A stretch of DNA of 64,000 nucleotides from Palsa-872 sp036495195 (GTDB lineage: Bacteria; Chloroflexota; Dormibacteria; Dormibacterales; Dormibacteraceae): assembly GCA_036495195.1 (NCBI GenBank), contig DASXNH010000048.1, positions 1-64,000 on the forward strand, read 5' to 3'. The position numbers were made by a program, and so were the translations under genes. The notes below the pieces were generated by a model. It was not told the origin of the DNA. It did no database searches and worked only from the letters and a program-made list of their open reading frames with translations. Numbering within the stretch: position 1 is the first letter of the stretch; each line of letters starts with the position of its first letter. Of this stretch, positions 53,072-60,054 are shown piece by piece.

Positions 53072-54439
53072 CTAGCTATGGGTGAAGGCGGGCACTGTGA
53101 ACCAGAATGTGCTGCCCTGGCCCAGGGTCGAGTAGACACCCATCTGACCGCCCTGGATGGCCACCAGCCCCTTCGCGATAGCCAACCCGAGACCAGTGCC
53201 GCCGAATCGGCGTGTGGTGGTCGGGTCGAGCTGCTTGAAGCGCTCGAATACGAGCTCGCGGCTCTCCTCCGCTATCCCGATCCCGCTGTCCATCACGCTC
53301 ACGCGCCAGAATCCCGACCAGGGTAAGCAGTTGAGGGTGACGCCACCCTTGTCGGTGAACTTGATCGCGTTGCCGACCAGGTTGGTCAATATCTGCCTTA
53401 AGCGGACCTCGTCCCCCAGGGCGTCAACACCGTCAGGAATCTCTGCGCGAAGGAATAGGCCCTTATGGTCTGCCAGCGACCTCAGGTTGGCGAGGACGGC
53501 GGCGATAATCTGTTTGAGGTCGACACACTCCAGCTTGAGGGTCATCTTTCCGGCTTCGATCTGAGACTCATCAAGAATGTCGTTGACCAGGCTGAGCAGC
53601 ACCTGGCCACCGGCCTGGACCTCTCGGACATCGCGGAGCTGATCCGCTTGAAGCTCGCCGTCCGCACCCTCCAGGAGAAGCTCCGTATAACCCAGGATGC
53701 CCGCCAGCGGCGTCCGCAGCTCATGGCTGACGTTCGTGATGAAGTCCGTCTGCTGCCTGTTCACGGCGTTGAGCTGCACGTTCTTCACAGAGATCTCGCT
53801 CATCGCCTCCGATAGCTGGTCGTTTTTCCTCGAGACGTCCACGACGGCGGACTGTAGCCGTGTCTCGCTGTCGTGGAGCGCAACTGTGATGGAGTCCTGA
53901 CGGCGCCCAACCAGGTGCATCTGATAGTCGTAGGCCCGGGCCATGCGGACGATGCCGGTGTCGGCGCTCGACCTGATGATCGCCCTCACCTCCTCAGCCA
54001 GAGTCGGTTCCGTGCCGAGGCTGCGCACTTCTTCATTCAGCACCGTGAGGTTGGAGTCTCGCCAGAGAAGATAGGACCGGGTCATGGTGGCGACGGGCAA
54101 CCCGTACAGCGCGGCCATGACGCCAAGCCGGCCAATGAAATTCCGCTCCTTCTCAGAGCTGATTTGCCCGGTCATCAGAAACCTCGCGACGCTGCGGGTC
54201 GCCAGGTGGTGGATGTGGCGGATGGGCTTGGCAAATCGCCGTGACGCCAGCTCGGAGAGACCTGCTGCGTCCGCGGCGTCGGCGGTCATCCGGGTGGTCT
54301 CGCTGACTCGAGCCGCAAGAGCCCTCCCCAGCTTCACCCTCTGATCTGAGTCGCCAAAGGCTTCGGAGCCGAGATGAGGCGACCTCGCCTTAACGCTCAG
54401 GGCGAATGCACCGGCTGGCGGGGCTCGTCGGATCGCCAA
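53072..54439 (-). CDS. Soluble sensor histidine kinase
   Basis: A protein of up to 455 residues. The N-terminal 200 residues are helical and unassigned (IRHIHHLATRSVARFLMTGQ, ERNFIGRLGVMAALYGLPVA), followed by a coiled coil, HisKA with VSHELRTPLAGILGY, and HATPase with TNLVGNAIKFTDKGG, DSGIGIAEES and GGTGLGLAIAKGL. No membrane segment is evident. The start is uncertain; GTG 54337 would remove a non-conserved leader. It follows its likely partner receiver by 17 bases and converges on the CpaE-like gene. Confidence 0.88.
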   Translation of the reverse strand: MAIRRAPPAGAFALSVKARSPHLGSEAFGDSDQRVKLGRALAARVSETTRMTADAADAAGLSELASRRFAKPIRHIHHLATRSVARFLMTGQISSEKERNFIGRLGVMAALYGLPVATMTRSYLLWRDSNLTVLNEEVRSLGTEPTLAEEVRAIIRSSADTGIVRMARAYDYQMHLVGRRQDSITVALHDSETRLQSAVVDVSRKNDQLSEAMSEISVKNVQLNAVNRQQTDFITNVSHELRTPLAGILGYTELLLEGADGELQADQLRDVREVQAGGQVLLSLVNDILDESQIEAGKMTLKLECVDLKQIIAAVLANLRSLADHKGLFLRAEIPDGVDALGDEVRLRQILTNLVGNAIKFTDKGGVTLNCLPWSGFWRVSVMDSGIGIAEESRELVFERFKQLDPTTTRRFGGTGLGLAIAKGLVAIQGGQMGVYSTLGQGSTFWFTVPAFTHS

Positions 54440-54456
54440 AGAGTTCGACCTCTCGC

Positions 54457-54870
54457 CTACCAGGAAGGCACTCGCTGGCCAATCGCCTCCGACACGCGGT
54501 CAACGAGATCTGCGGGCGAGAAGGGTTTGGTGAGGTAGTAGTCGGCTCCTGCGAGGATCCCGGCGTCGATGTCGGATTGCCGATCGCTCGATGTTAGAAC
54601 CATCACCTGGGTGCCCCGAAGCTCGCGATCGGCCCGGATGGACTTGAGAACTTCGAGGCCAGAGCGTTTCGGCATATTGAGATCGAGAAGGACCAGCGCG
54701 GGCTTTCTCTCTTTGATCAAAGCCCAGGCCTCCTCGCCGTCGCGCGCCTCGATGACCTGGTAAATCGGGGAGTCGATGGTCACGTGGACAAGATTCCGCA
54801 GGTTGGGCTCGTCGTCGACGATCAAGATCGTCTGCCGCTTGCGGATCCCGCTTCGCGTGGTCAGGCTCAT
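54457..54870 (-). CDS. Single-domain response regulator
   Basis: A 137-residue receiver with ILIVDDEPNLRNLV, LVLLDLNMPKRSG, VLTSSDRQ and YYLTKPFSP; no output domain. ATG 54870 places the receiver near the N-terminus. It is closely similar to the receiver at 58854 (both have GADxYLTKPFSP), which suggests duplication. It is co-transcribed with the kinase that follows. Confidence 0.88.
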   Translation of the reverse strand: MSLTTRSGIRKRQTILIVDDEPNLRNLVHVTIDSPIYQVIEARDGEEAWALIKERKPALVLLDLNMPKRSGLEVLKSIRADRELRGTQVMVLTSSDRQSDIDAGILAGADYYLTKPFSPADLVDRVSEAIGQRVPSW

Positions 54871-55101
54871 TTGGCATGCCCAGATCGTGTCGAGGCTGTC
54901 AAGCACACACCCAAGTGATACTCCTGGCGGCGTAGCAAGTCGACCTGCGAAAGCAGGTCATGGGCCCAGCAGAATCGATGGGTTCCGATCCTGGTCTTGA
55001 GCGCCGCCTCCAGGATGCTCGCGAGCCAATGCGGGCGAACGCCTGGTCACGCTTGGCCAGCCTGCAGCTGACCAAACCGCCATTCGCAGGTCGCCGCCTG
55101 G
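54871..55101. other. Gap with perfect GAAA-loop hairpin
   Basis: About 230 bases between the MEDS gene and the receiver, both minus strand. At 54942-54959 a perfect 7-base stem GACCTGC/GCAGGTC closes a GAAA tetraloop on the plus strand (TTTC on the minus strand). A minus-strand frame over about 54855-55010 is open for some 50 codons without a good start; I cannot tell a decayed gene from chance. No clear promoter found. Confidence 0.35.
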
Positions 55102-55824
55102 TCAGCCGAGAAAAAGTCCCAGGTGCTGCTGAAACATGTCGGGATGTGCCTTCAGCATGCGGAGAATGGTTTCGCCACCGAACTGCCGAGCGTCGTACGC
55201 GCACAACGTAACCAGCGGAAAGCGGCGCGCCATGAGGTCATAGGCCTCCTCATAAGCCATCATCTCGGCTTCTGACCCGAACATGTCCCGCTCGCACGCC
55301 ATATCACCGGCTGCGCGCAGCATGGTTGGGCGCAAGGCCAGAGCCTTCGCGAACAGGTCCTCCCAGGTGGCGATGACCTCCGCCGCGCTCGCGCCAGGCC
55401 AGGCGAGAATCACGAACTGACCCGTGCGTTTGACCTCTTTAAGATCGACCCCTGGTTCCCTTTCGAGGGCGTTCGAGTAGCGCTCGAGAACGTCACCCGT
55501 GGCCGCCAGAAAGCACGACTGCCCTGCCCTCAATCCGTCAGCTAGAAAAGGCACGGTCAGCCTGAGAGCGCCCAGGTCGCTGCTGTAAATGGGTGAGAAA
55601 TGACCCCTGATTGGAATCAAGGTGCCGCCAAGGGCAAGGGTCGCGGTGGGGACGGGGTAGCCGCCGCCGGTGGCCTGACCCAGGAATCGCTCAAGCTCGG
55701 AGCGCTCAAAACGACGCTCGCGACGGCGACCCACGCGCCGCGCGGCGAGCAGGCCCGAGTCGCTCCACCGCCGGACGGACGCCTCGCTCACTCTCAGTAG
55801 GCGGGCCGCTTCTCTGGTATTCAT
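55102..55824 (-). CDS. MEDS-domain sensor with MerR-type HTH (DcmR-like)
   Basis: A 240-residue protein. N-terminal HTH of excisionase/MerR type (NTREAARLLRVSEASVRRWS, RRERRFERSELERFLG), then a MEDS domain (LIPIRGHFSPIYSSDLGALR, FLADGLRAGQSCFLAATGDV, MACERDMFGSEAEMMAYEEA), the sensor described in DcmR and in methanogen/dichloromethane regulators. ATG 55824 opens at the first residue of the HTH; GTG 55854 adds ten residues. It is divergent from a Crp/Fnr gene with a 126-base shared promoter region. Confidence 0.82.
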   Translation of the reverse strand: MNTREAARLLRVSEASVRRWSDSGLLAARRVGRRRERRFERSELERFLGQATGGGYPVPTATLALGGTLIPIRGHFSPIYSSDLGALRLTVPFLADGLRAGQSCFLAATGDVLERYSNALEREPGVDLKEVKRTGQFVILAWPGASAAEVIATWEDLFAKALALRPTMLRAAGDMACERDMFGSEAEMMAYEEAYDLMARRFPLVTLCAYDARQFGGETILRMLKAHPDMFQQHLGLFLG

Positions 55825-55950
55825 CAGACTACCGCTTACTTGTACTTTGCTCACGGTCAGTGGTATTCTTGCATAGTATCGTCCAAATTCCAGACAGACT
55901 TATCAACACCATTGGCGCCGCGCGCCATTGGCCCATTCGAGGCTAACTCC

Positions 55951-56631
55951 TTGACCAAACCAGCCATCGAATTGGACAGGGTCGACTTTCTGGGACGCCT
56001 GAGCGTCGCCAATCGTCGCCGCCTGCTGCTGGGTTCGACGCGCGCGGTCTATCCCGCCGGCACGCTGGCGATTCGGCCGGGCGGCCCCCGCGTCGTCTTC
56101 CTGATCGACAGTGGCCTGGCCCGTGCTTACTGGACCATTCCAGATGGAAGGCAGGCCGCTGTTGCTTTCTACCGACCACAGGAGATCGTCATATCGAACA
56201 CCTTTCTTGACCGGCCGCCGTGGACCTTCGTGCAGACCATCACCGATTCGACGTTGACGCTTTTGGACCCCGACAACGTTCGCGCCCTCGCCGAGCACGA
56301 GGTTCAGGTTGCCGTGGCGATGGCCACCAACCTGTCACTGCGCGTCCGCGATGCGTTCCGCCTTATAACCGTGCGCTCGCTGGGCAGCATCCGTGAACGA
56401 CTCGCATACGATCTGCTCACTCGCACCAGCCAGTCCCAGCTTGTGGCGGGCCGGCTCGAAGTCCGAGCGACTCAGACTCAGCTCGCGGACTCCATTGGCT
56501 CATCCCGTGAGGTGCTCAGCCGCGCGTTGCGAGACCTTCGCGCGGCTGGAATTGTTGAAACTGCACCTGGACTGGTTCGCGTGCTGAACCCGCAACAGCT
56601 GGTGGCCATAGTGAGTTGCTTTGTAACTTAA
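55951..56631 (+). CDS. Crp/Fnr-family transcription regulator
   Basis: A 226-residue regulator with an N-terminal cyclic-nucleotide-binding-like barrel (VDFLGRLSVANRRRLLLGST, PRVVFLIDSGLARAYWTIPD) and a C-terminal Crp-type HTH (SIRERLAYDLLTRTSQ, ATQTQLADSIGSSREVLSRA, LRDLRAAGIVE). It lacks the Fnr cysteines. The cAMP phosphate-binding RxS signature is not evident. A class III cyclase lies 3 kb downstream, so a cAMP link is possible but unproven. I start at TTG 55951; an ATG at 55840 overlaps the divergent gene. Confidence 0.87.
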   Translation: MTKPAIELDRVDFLGRLSVANRRRLLLGSTRAVYPAGTLAIRPGGPRVVFLIDSGLARAYWTIPDGRQAAVAFYRPQEIVISNTFLDRPPWTFVQTITDSTLTLLDPDNVRALAEHEVQVAVAMATNLSLRVRDAFRLITVRSLGSIRERLAYDLLTRTSQSQLVAGRLEVRATQTQLADSIGSSREVLSRALRDLRAAGIVETAPGLVRVLNPQQLVAIVSCFVT

Positions 56632-56769
56632 GTCACAGCCGAAACAAAGGTCATAGCGGAGGGTCACGATCGCTGCGAGGCTATGGCCCGCATGTGCCCG
56701 ATTGATCCGGCGACTCCGAGAGGGAGGGCCTTTTGAGGCGGCCCCGGTAGCAGCCGAAAGGCAACTCGA

Positions 56770-57435
56770 TTGAATCCACGAATCCCTGTCCGGGTCCTGA
56801 TTGTCCAGGACCATCCGTTGCTCGCCTCGGCAATTGCCACGATCCTTGAGAGTGAGGAAGATCTGACTGTTTGCGGAATGGCGCGCCGGGGCGACGTGGC
56901 CGCCGTCGACGCGTCGCGTGAGAAGCCGACCGTGGTCCTCATGGACTTCCGCCTGCCCGACTCGACCGGACCGGCCGCCGCAGCCCACATCAAGCTGGCG
57001 GCTCCCGACACGGCCATCGTCTTCCACAGCGCGGATGAGAGCGAAGAATCCTTGTTGGATGCGATCGACGTGGGAGCCATCGCCTACCTGACCAAGTCGG
57101 CGACCGCCAACCAGATCGTCGAGGCAGTCCGCAAGGCGGCGGTGGGCGAGGTCTTGATTCCGGTGGAGCTCTTCGCCAAGGCAATCGCACGCCAGCACAA
57201 GATGGCTATCGACGAGCAGGCCCGACGACAGCTCACAGCCCAGTTCACGCCGCGAGAGCTGGAGGTCCTTCGGCTCCTGGCGGACGGCCAGGACACCACG
57301 GCGCTGGCCGGCCGTCTCGGCATCGCTCCGCACACCGTGGAGTGGCATGTCCGCCATGTCATCGAAAAGCTGGGCGTGCACTCGAAGCTCCAGGCGGTGA
57401 TTGCCGCCGCTCGTATGGGATTGATCGAGATCTAA
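56770..57435 (+). CDS. NarL/FixJ-family response regulator, paralogue
   Basis: A 221-residue regulator closely similar to the one at 43379: VLIVQDHPLLASAIA, VVLMDFRLPDSTG, FHSADESEES, AYLTKSAT, then FTPRELEVLRLLADGQ and IAPHTVEWHVRHVIEKLGVH. It shares the Gln in place of the first acidic-pair Asp. It starts at TTG 56770. Downstream lie a small membrane protein and a kinase-like protein, its possible partners. Confidence 0.9.
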   Translation: MNPRIPVRVLIVQDHPLLASAIATILESEEDLTVCGMARRGDVAAVDASREKPTVVLMDFRLPDSTGPAAAAHIKLAAPDTAIVFHSADESEESLLDAIDVGAIAYLTKSATANQIVEAVRKAAVGEVLIPVELFAKAIARQHKMAIDEQARRQLTAQFTPRELEVLRLLADGQDTTALAGRLGIAPHTVEWHVRHVIEKLGVHSKLQAVIAAARMGLIEI

Positions 57436-57541
57436 CTTTGGAGGGCGCCGCCTAAGACCCTCAGGGGCCCTACGGATACAGGGCACCCGTCCAGTGTCAG
57501 CGCATGGCGACTTCGGAACCCGCCGGGCGTACAACCTGGAC

Positions 57542-57718
57542 ATGGGAACGGTGGGCGTGGTCATCGCCCTGTTTACAACCGGCTATATCCTCGGCGTGTG
57601 GGCTGCATGCCTTGTGCTCAAGCACCCGCAACACGTCTACGAAGATGGCGTCCCAGCGGCAGTTGCGGACGCCCGCGTGATCGTGGTCCGTGGCCCATAT
57701 GAGGAGAGGCGGCTCTGA
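57542..57718 (+). CDS. Small single-pass membrane protein
   Basis: A 58-residue protein with one membrane helix (GVVIALFTTGYILGVWAACL) and a short polar tail (YEDGVPAAVADARVIVVRGP). Start ATG 57542 is chosen because it directly precedes the helix; an upstream GTG at 57494 would add 16 residues. It sits five bases before the kinase-like gene, so the two are probably co-translated. No family recognised. Confidence 0.6.
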   Translation: MGTVGVVIALFTTGYILGVWAACLVLKHPQHVYEDGVPAAVADARVIVVRGPYEERRL

Positions 57719-57723
57719 GCCGC

Positions 57724-58857
57724 GTGAAGCACAACCCGGGTGAGCTGAAGGTCCTACACCCTGGCTCGACAGCCACCTCCAGGGCCGGCGCCGACGGTCT
57801 CACCGGGGTCGTCCAACCCGCCGATGACGAGGATATGGTCTCGCTTCGCAGTCAAGCGCTGCGCACCCCGCTGGATACGATGGCCATCTTCGCCGACCTC
57901 GCCGCTTCCAGCGACGTGACCGACGAGCAGCGCCAGATCTATGCGACGCGGTTGAAGCGCGAAAGTCGTAGTCTCTCGGCCCTGATCGACAATGCATTGG
58001 AGCTTCAGCGCCTCGAGACCGGCCGTCAAGACCTCGATCTCGGCCCGGTCGATGTTCATGCGATCATCCGCCGCGCCGTCCTCGCCGCCGGTGAGGACGA
58101 GCGGCGTCCGATCGGGATCCCGGATCCGGAGCCGCTCCCTCTCGTTTGGGCTGACGCCGAGGCCGTCCTCGAAGTCATGGCCAACTTCCTGGAGAACGCT
58201 CGCCGATTCTCGCTTGGCAGCGGCACGATAGCGATCGAAGCCCGACAGATAGGCGGCGTGGTCGAAATTTCGATACAGGACCACGGCATCGGGTTGGAAG
58301 CCGCGGAGCTGCCGAAGATTTTCCTCAAGTTTTACCGAGCGGGACACGGTCTTCGCCTGCGAAGCCCCGGCGCTGGACTTGGCTTGGCGATCAATCGCCG
58401 AATCGTCGAATCACATGGAGGACGCGTTTCGGCCAGCTCAGGCGGCCCCGGAAAGGGTGCATGCTTCCGGTTCTCTTTGCCTGTGGCACCGGATCTGAAG
58501 AATTCGGATTACGTCCTCATCGTCGACGGCGACGCCTCGTTCGCCAGGCTGCTGAAAACCGAGCTTGCCAGTGTCGGATTGGAGACACTTCGAGCATCCG
58601 ACGCCGAGTCGGCCCAAAAGCTGCTCATGGACACAGCGCCGCGCGCGATCGTCCTCGATCTCCGTTTCGCCGACGCGCTCGCGCGGCAGCAGCTGAACCG
58701 GGACGCGCACATCCCATTCGTGGTGCTGGCAGCCGAGGATGTCCTCGCCGGCGAGCGGTCCGTGCTCGAAGGCTGGGACGTGGTTGGGGTGCTGCCCAAG
58801 GAGGCCGGCGCTCCGCAGGCCACAGCCGCCCTCATCGCCGAGGCGCTGATGCCATGA
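57724..58857 (+). CDS. Degenerate histidine kinase fused to a receiver
   Basis: A 377-residue soluble protein. A HisKA-like helix pair (residues about 40-105) has LRSQALRTPLDTM where active kinases have SHELRTPL, so the phospho-accepting His is Gln. The HATPase domain is otherwise intact (NFLENARRFS, QDHGIGLE, GAGLGLAINRRIVESHGG). A C-terminal receiver follows (VLIVDGDASFARLL, AIVLDLRFAD, VLPKEAG). It may bind ATP and act as a scaffold or phosphatase, or work through another kinase. Starts at GTG 57724; its stop overlaps the next receiver as ATGA. Confidence 0.83.
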   Translation: MKHNPGELKVLHPGSTATSRAGADGLTGVVQPADDEDMVSLRSQALRTPLDTMAIFADLAASSDVTDEQRQIYATRLKRESRSLSALIDNALELQRLETGRQDLDLGPVDVHAIIRRAVLAAGEDERRPIGIPDPEPLPLVWADAEAVLEVMANFLENARRFSLGSGTIAIEARQIGGVVEISIQDHGIGLEAAELPKIFLKFYRAGHGLRLRSPGAGLGLAINRRIVESHGGRVSASSGGPGKGACFRFSLPVAPDLKNSDYVLIVDGDASFARLLKTELASVGLETLRASDAESAQKLLMDTAPRAIVLDLRFADALARQQLNRDAHIPFVVLAAEDVLAGERSVLEGWDVVGVLPKEAGAPQATAALIAEALMP

Positions 58858-59261
58858 CACTGGTGAGAACCCGCACCCCTCCTGTGCTGCAGCTCATGCG
58901 CATCGTGCTCATCGCGGACGACGAGCCGAGCATGCGGCTCCTGGTTCACGCGACGATCGAGTCGGACGACTACGCGGTCGTCGAGGCGGCCGACGGTGCG
59001 GAGGCCTGGGCCATGGTCCAGAAGCTCAGACCGTCGCTGGTGCTCCTCGATGTGCAAATGCCCCAACGCACAGGCATCGAGGTGCTGCGATCGATCAAGG
59101 CAGATCGCAGCCTCGCCGGCACCAAGGTGATCCTGTTGACGTCCAAGGCACAGGAGAGCGATATCGAGGCCGGGCTGATCGCGGGCGCCGATTTCTATCT
59201 GACCAAGCCATTCTCCCCACTTGATCTTTTGACCCGGGTAGAAGAAGCCCTCGAGCTCTGA
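58854..59261 (+). CDS. Single-domain response regulator
   Basis: A 135-residue receiver: VLIADDEPSMRLLV, LVLLDVQMPQRTG, ILLTSKAQ, FYLTKPFSP. Very similar to the receiver at 54457. ATG 58854 overlaps the preceding stop (ATGA), and its TGA overlaps the ATG of a 25-codon ORF (TGATG). Probably receives phosphate from a kinase elsewhere in the cluster, since the upstream kinase-like protein lacks its His. Confidence 0.88.
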   Translation: MTLVRTRTPPVLQLMRIVLIADDEPSMRLLVHATIESDDYAVVEAADGAEAWAMVQKLRPSLVLLDVQMPQRTGIEVLRSIKADRSLAGTKVILLTSKAQESDIEAGLIAGADFYLTKPFSPLDLLTRVEEALEL

Positions 59262-59338
59262 TGCAGCCGCGCCTGAGAGACATCGACATAGCCAAGCTGA
59301 TCGAGAACGCGCTGGCTGCCCAGCTGGTGACCATCTGA
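59261..59338 (+). CDS. 25-residue ORF between receiver and cyclase
   Basis: ATG 59261 shares bases with the receiver stop (TGATG) and the frame of 25 codons (begins MQPRLRDIDIAKLIENAL) ends in TGA 59336-59338, which again shares bases with the cyclase ATG (TGATG). The peptide looks amphipathic-helical. The exact fit at both ends argues for a translated, coupled ORF rather than spacer. No homologue can be named. Confidence 0.5.
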   Translation: MQPRLRDIDIAKLIENALAAQLVTI

Positions 59339-60054
59339 TGCCGATGCCCGATGTAACCGAACCGCTGCCAGGGCTCCCGACGGACGATGCCGACAGGCTC
59401 TTACGCCTGAGGAACCTGTTTACGATCCCCGGTCCTGACATCAAGGCATGGCCGAGAGTCCCGGTGCCCGTCCTGTGCACCGCATCGATCCTCTTCACGG
59501 ACCTGCGCGGCTTCACGCGCCTCACTGAGAGGTTCGCGCACGACCCCGCCGGCCTGCTCGAGGTGCTGAATGCGCACCTGAAGAAGGTCCTGCGGTCAAT
59601 CGCGATTTGCGGTGGTGTCGTCGAAAAGTTCGTCGGCGATGGAGTCATGGCCACCTTTGGCGCCAGCGGCGACGAAGCCGACCACGTTGGTCGAGCGATG
59701 GCGGCGGCGATCGGCTTGATCGGTGCCAATGAAGCACTCAACAGGCGCTGGGTGGCAGACTGGGGTTTCCGGCTCGATGTTGGCGTTGGCATTGCCTCTG
59801 GACCCGTGGTCGTCGGCGCGGTGGGCTCAGCCGACCGATCGGAGCTCGGCGTGCTGGGCGATGCCGTCAACGTCGCCGCCAGGCTGGTGACACAGGCCGG
59901 CCCGGGCGAGGTGCTGATGACCGGGACCGTCTACCGGGCGATGGAAGCCATGCTCCAGAGCGAGCTCACATCCCAATCCGCCGTCCGCGGGCGGTCAGGC
60001 CGTCTCGAGATCTACCGGATGTCCTTGCTCGGCGGACGGGGCGACCTCGCCTGA
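59338..60054 (+). CDS. Class III adenylate/guanylate cyclase
   Basis: A 238-residue protein made of a short N-terminus and one class III cyclase domain. First metal Asp in ILFTDLRGFTRL, second in EKFVGDGVMATFG, and LGDAVNVAARL with the Asn/Arg that stabilise the transition state, so the site looks intact. No transmembrane segment or HAMP. Probably makes cAMP; the nearby Crp/Fnr regulator would be a natural reader. It is coupled to the receiver operon through a 25-codon ORF, and its last 60 bases overlap the end of the converging GGDEF-EAL gene. Confidence 0.88.
   Translation: MPMPDVTEPLPGLPTDDADRLLRLRNLFTIPGPDIKAWPRVPVPVLCTASILFTDLRGFTRLTERFAHDPAGLLEVLNAHLKKVLRSIAICGGVVEKFVGDGVMATFGASGDEADHVGRAMAAAIGLIGANEALNRRWVADWGFRLDVGVGIASGPVVVGAVGSADRSELGVLGDAVNVAARLVTQAGPGEVLMTGTVYRAMEAMLQSELTSQSAVRGRSGRLEIYRMSLLGGRGDLA

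Noticed and set aside
53072..57435. Phosphorelay fused into the main Che pathway
   Set aside because: The kinase, receivers and NarL regulators are close to the Che genes but on mixed strands and separate operons; proximity alone does not show wiring.
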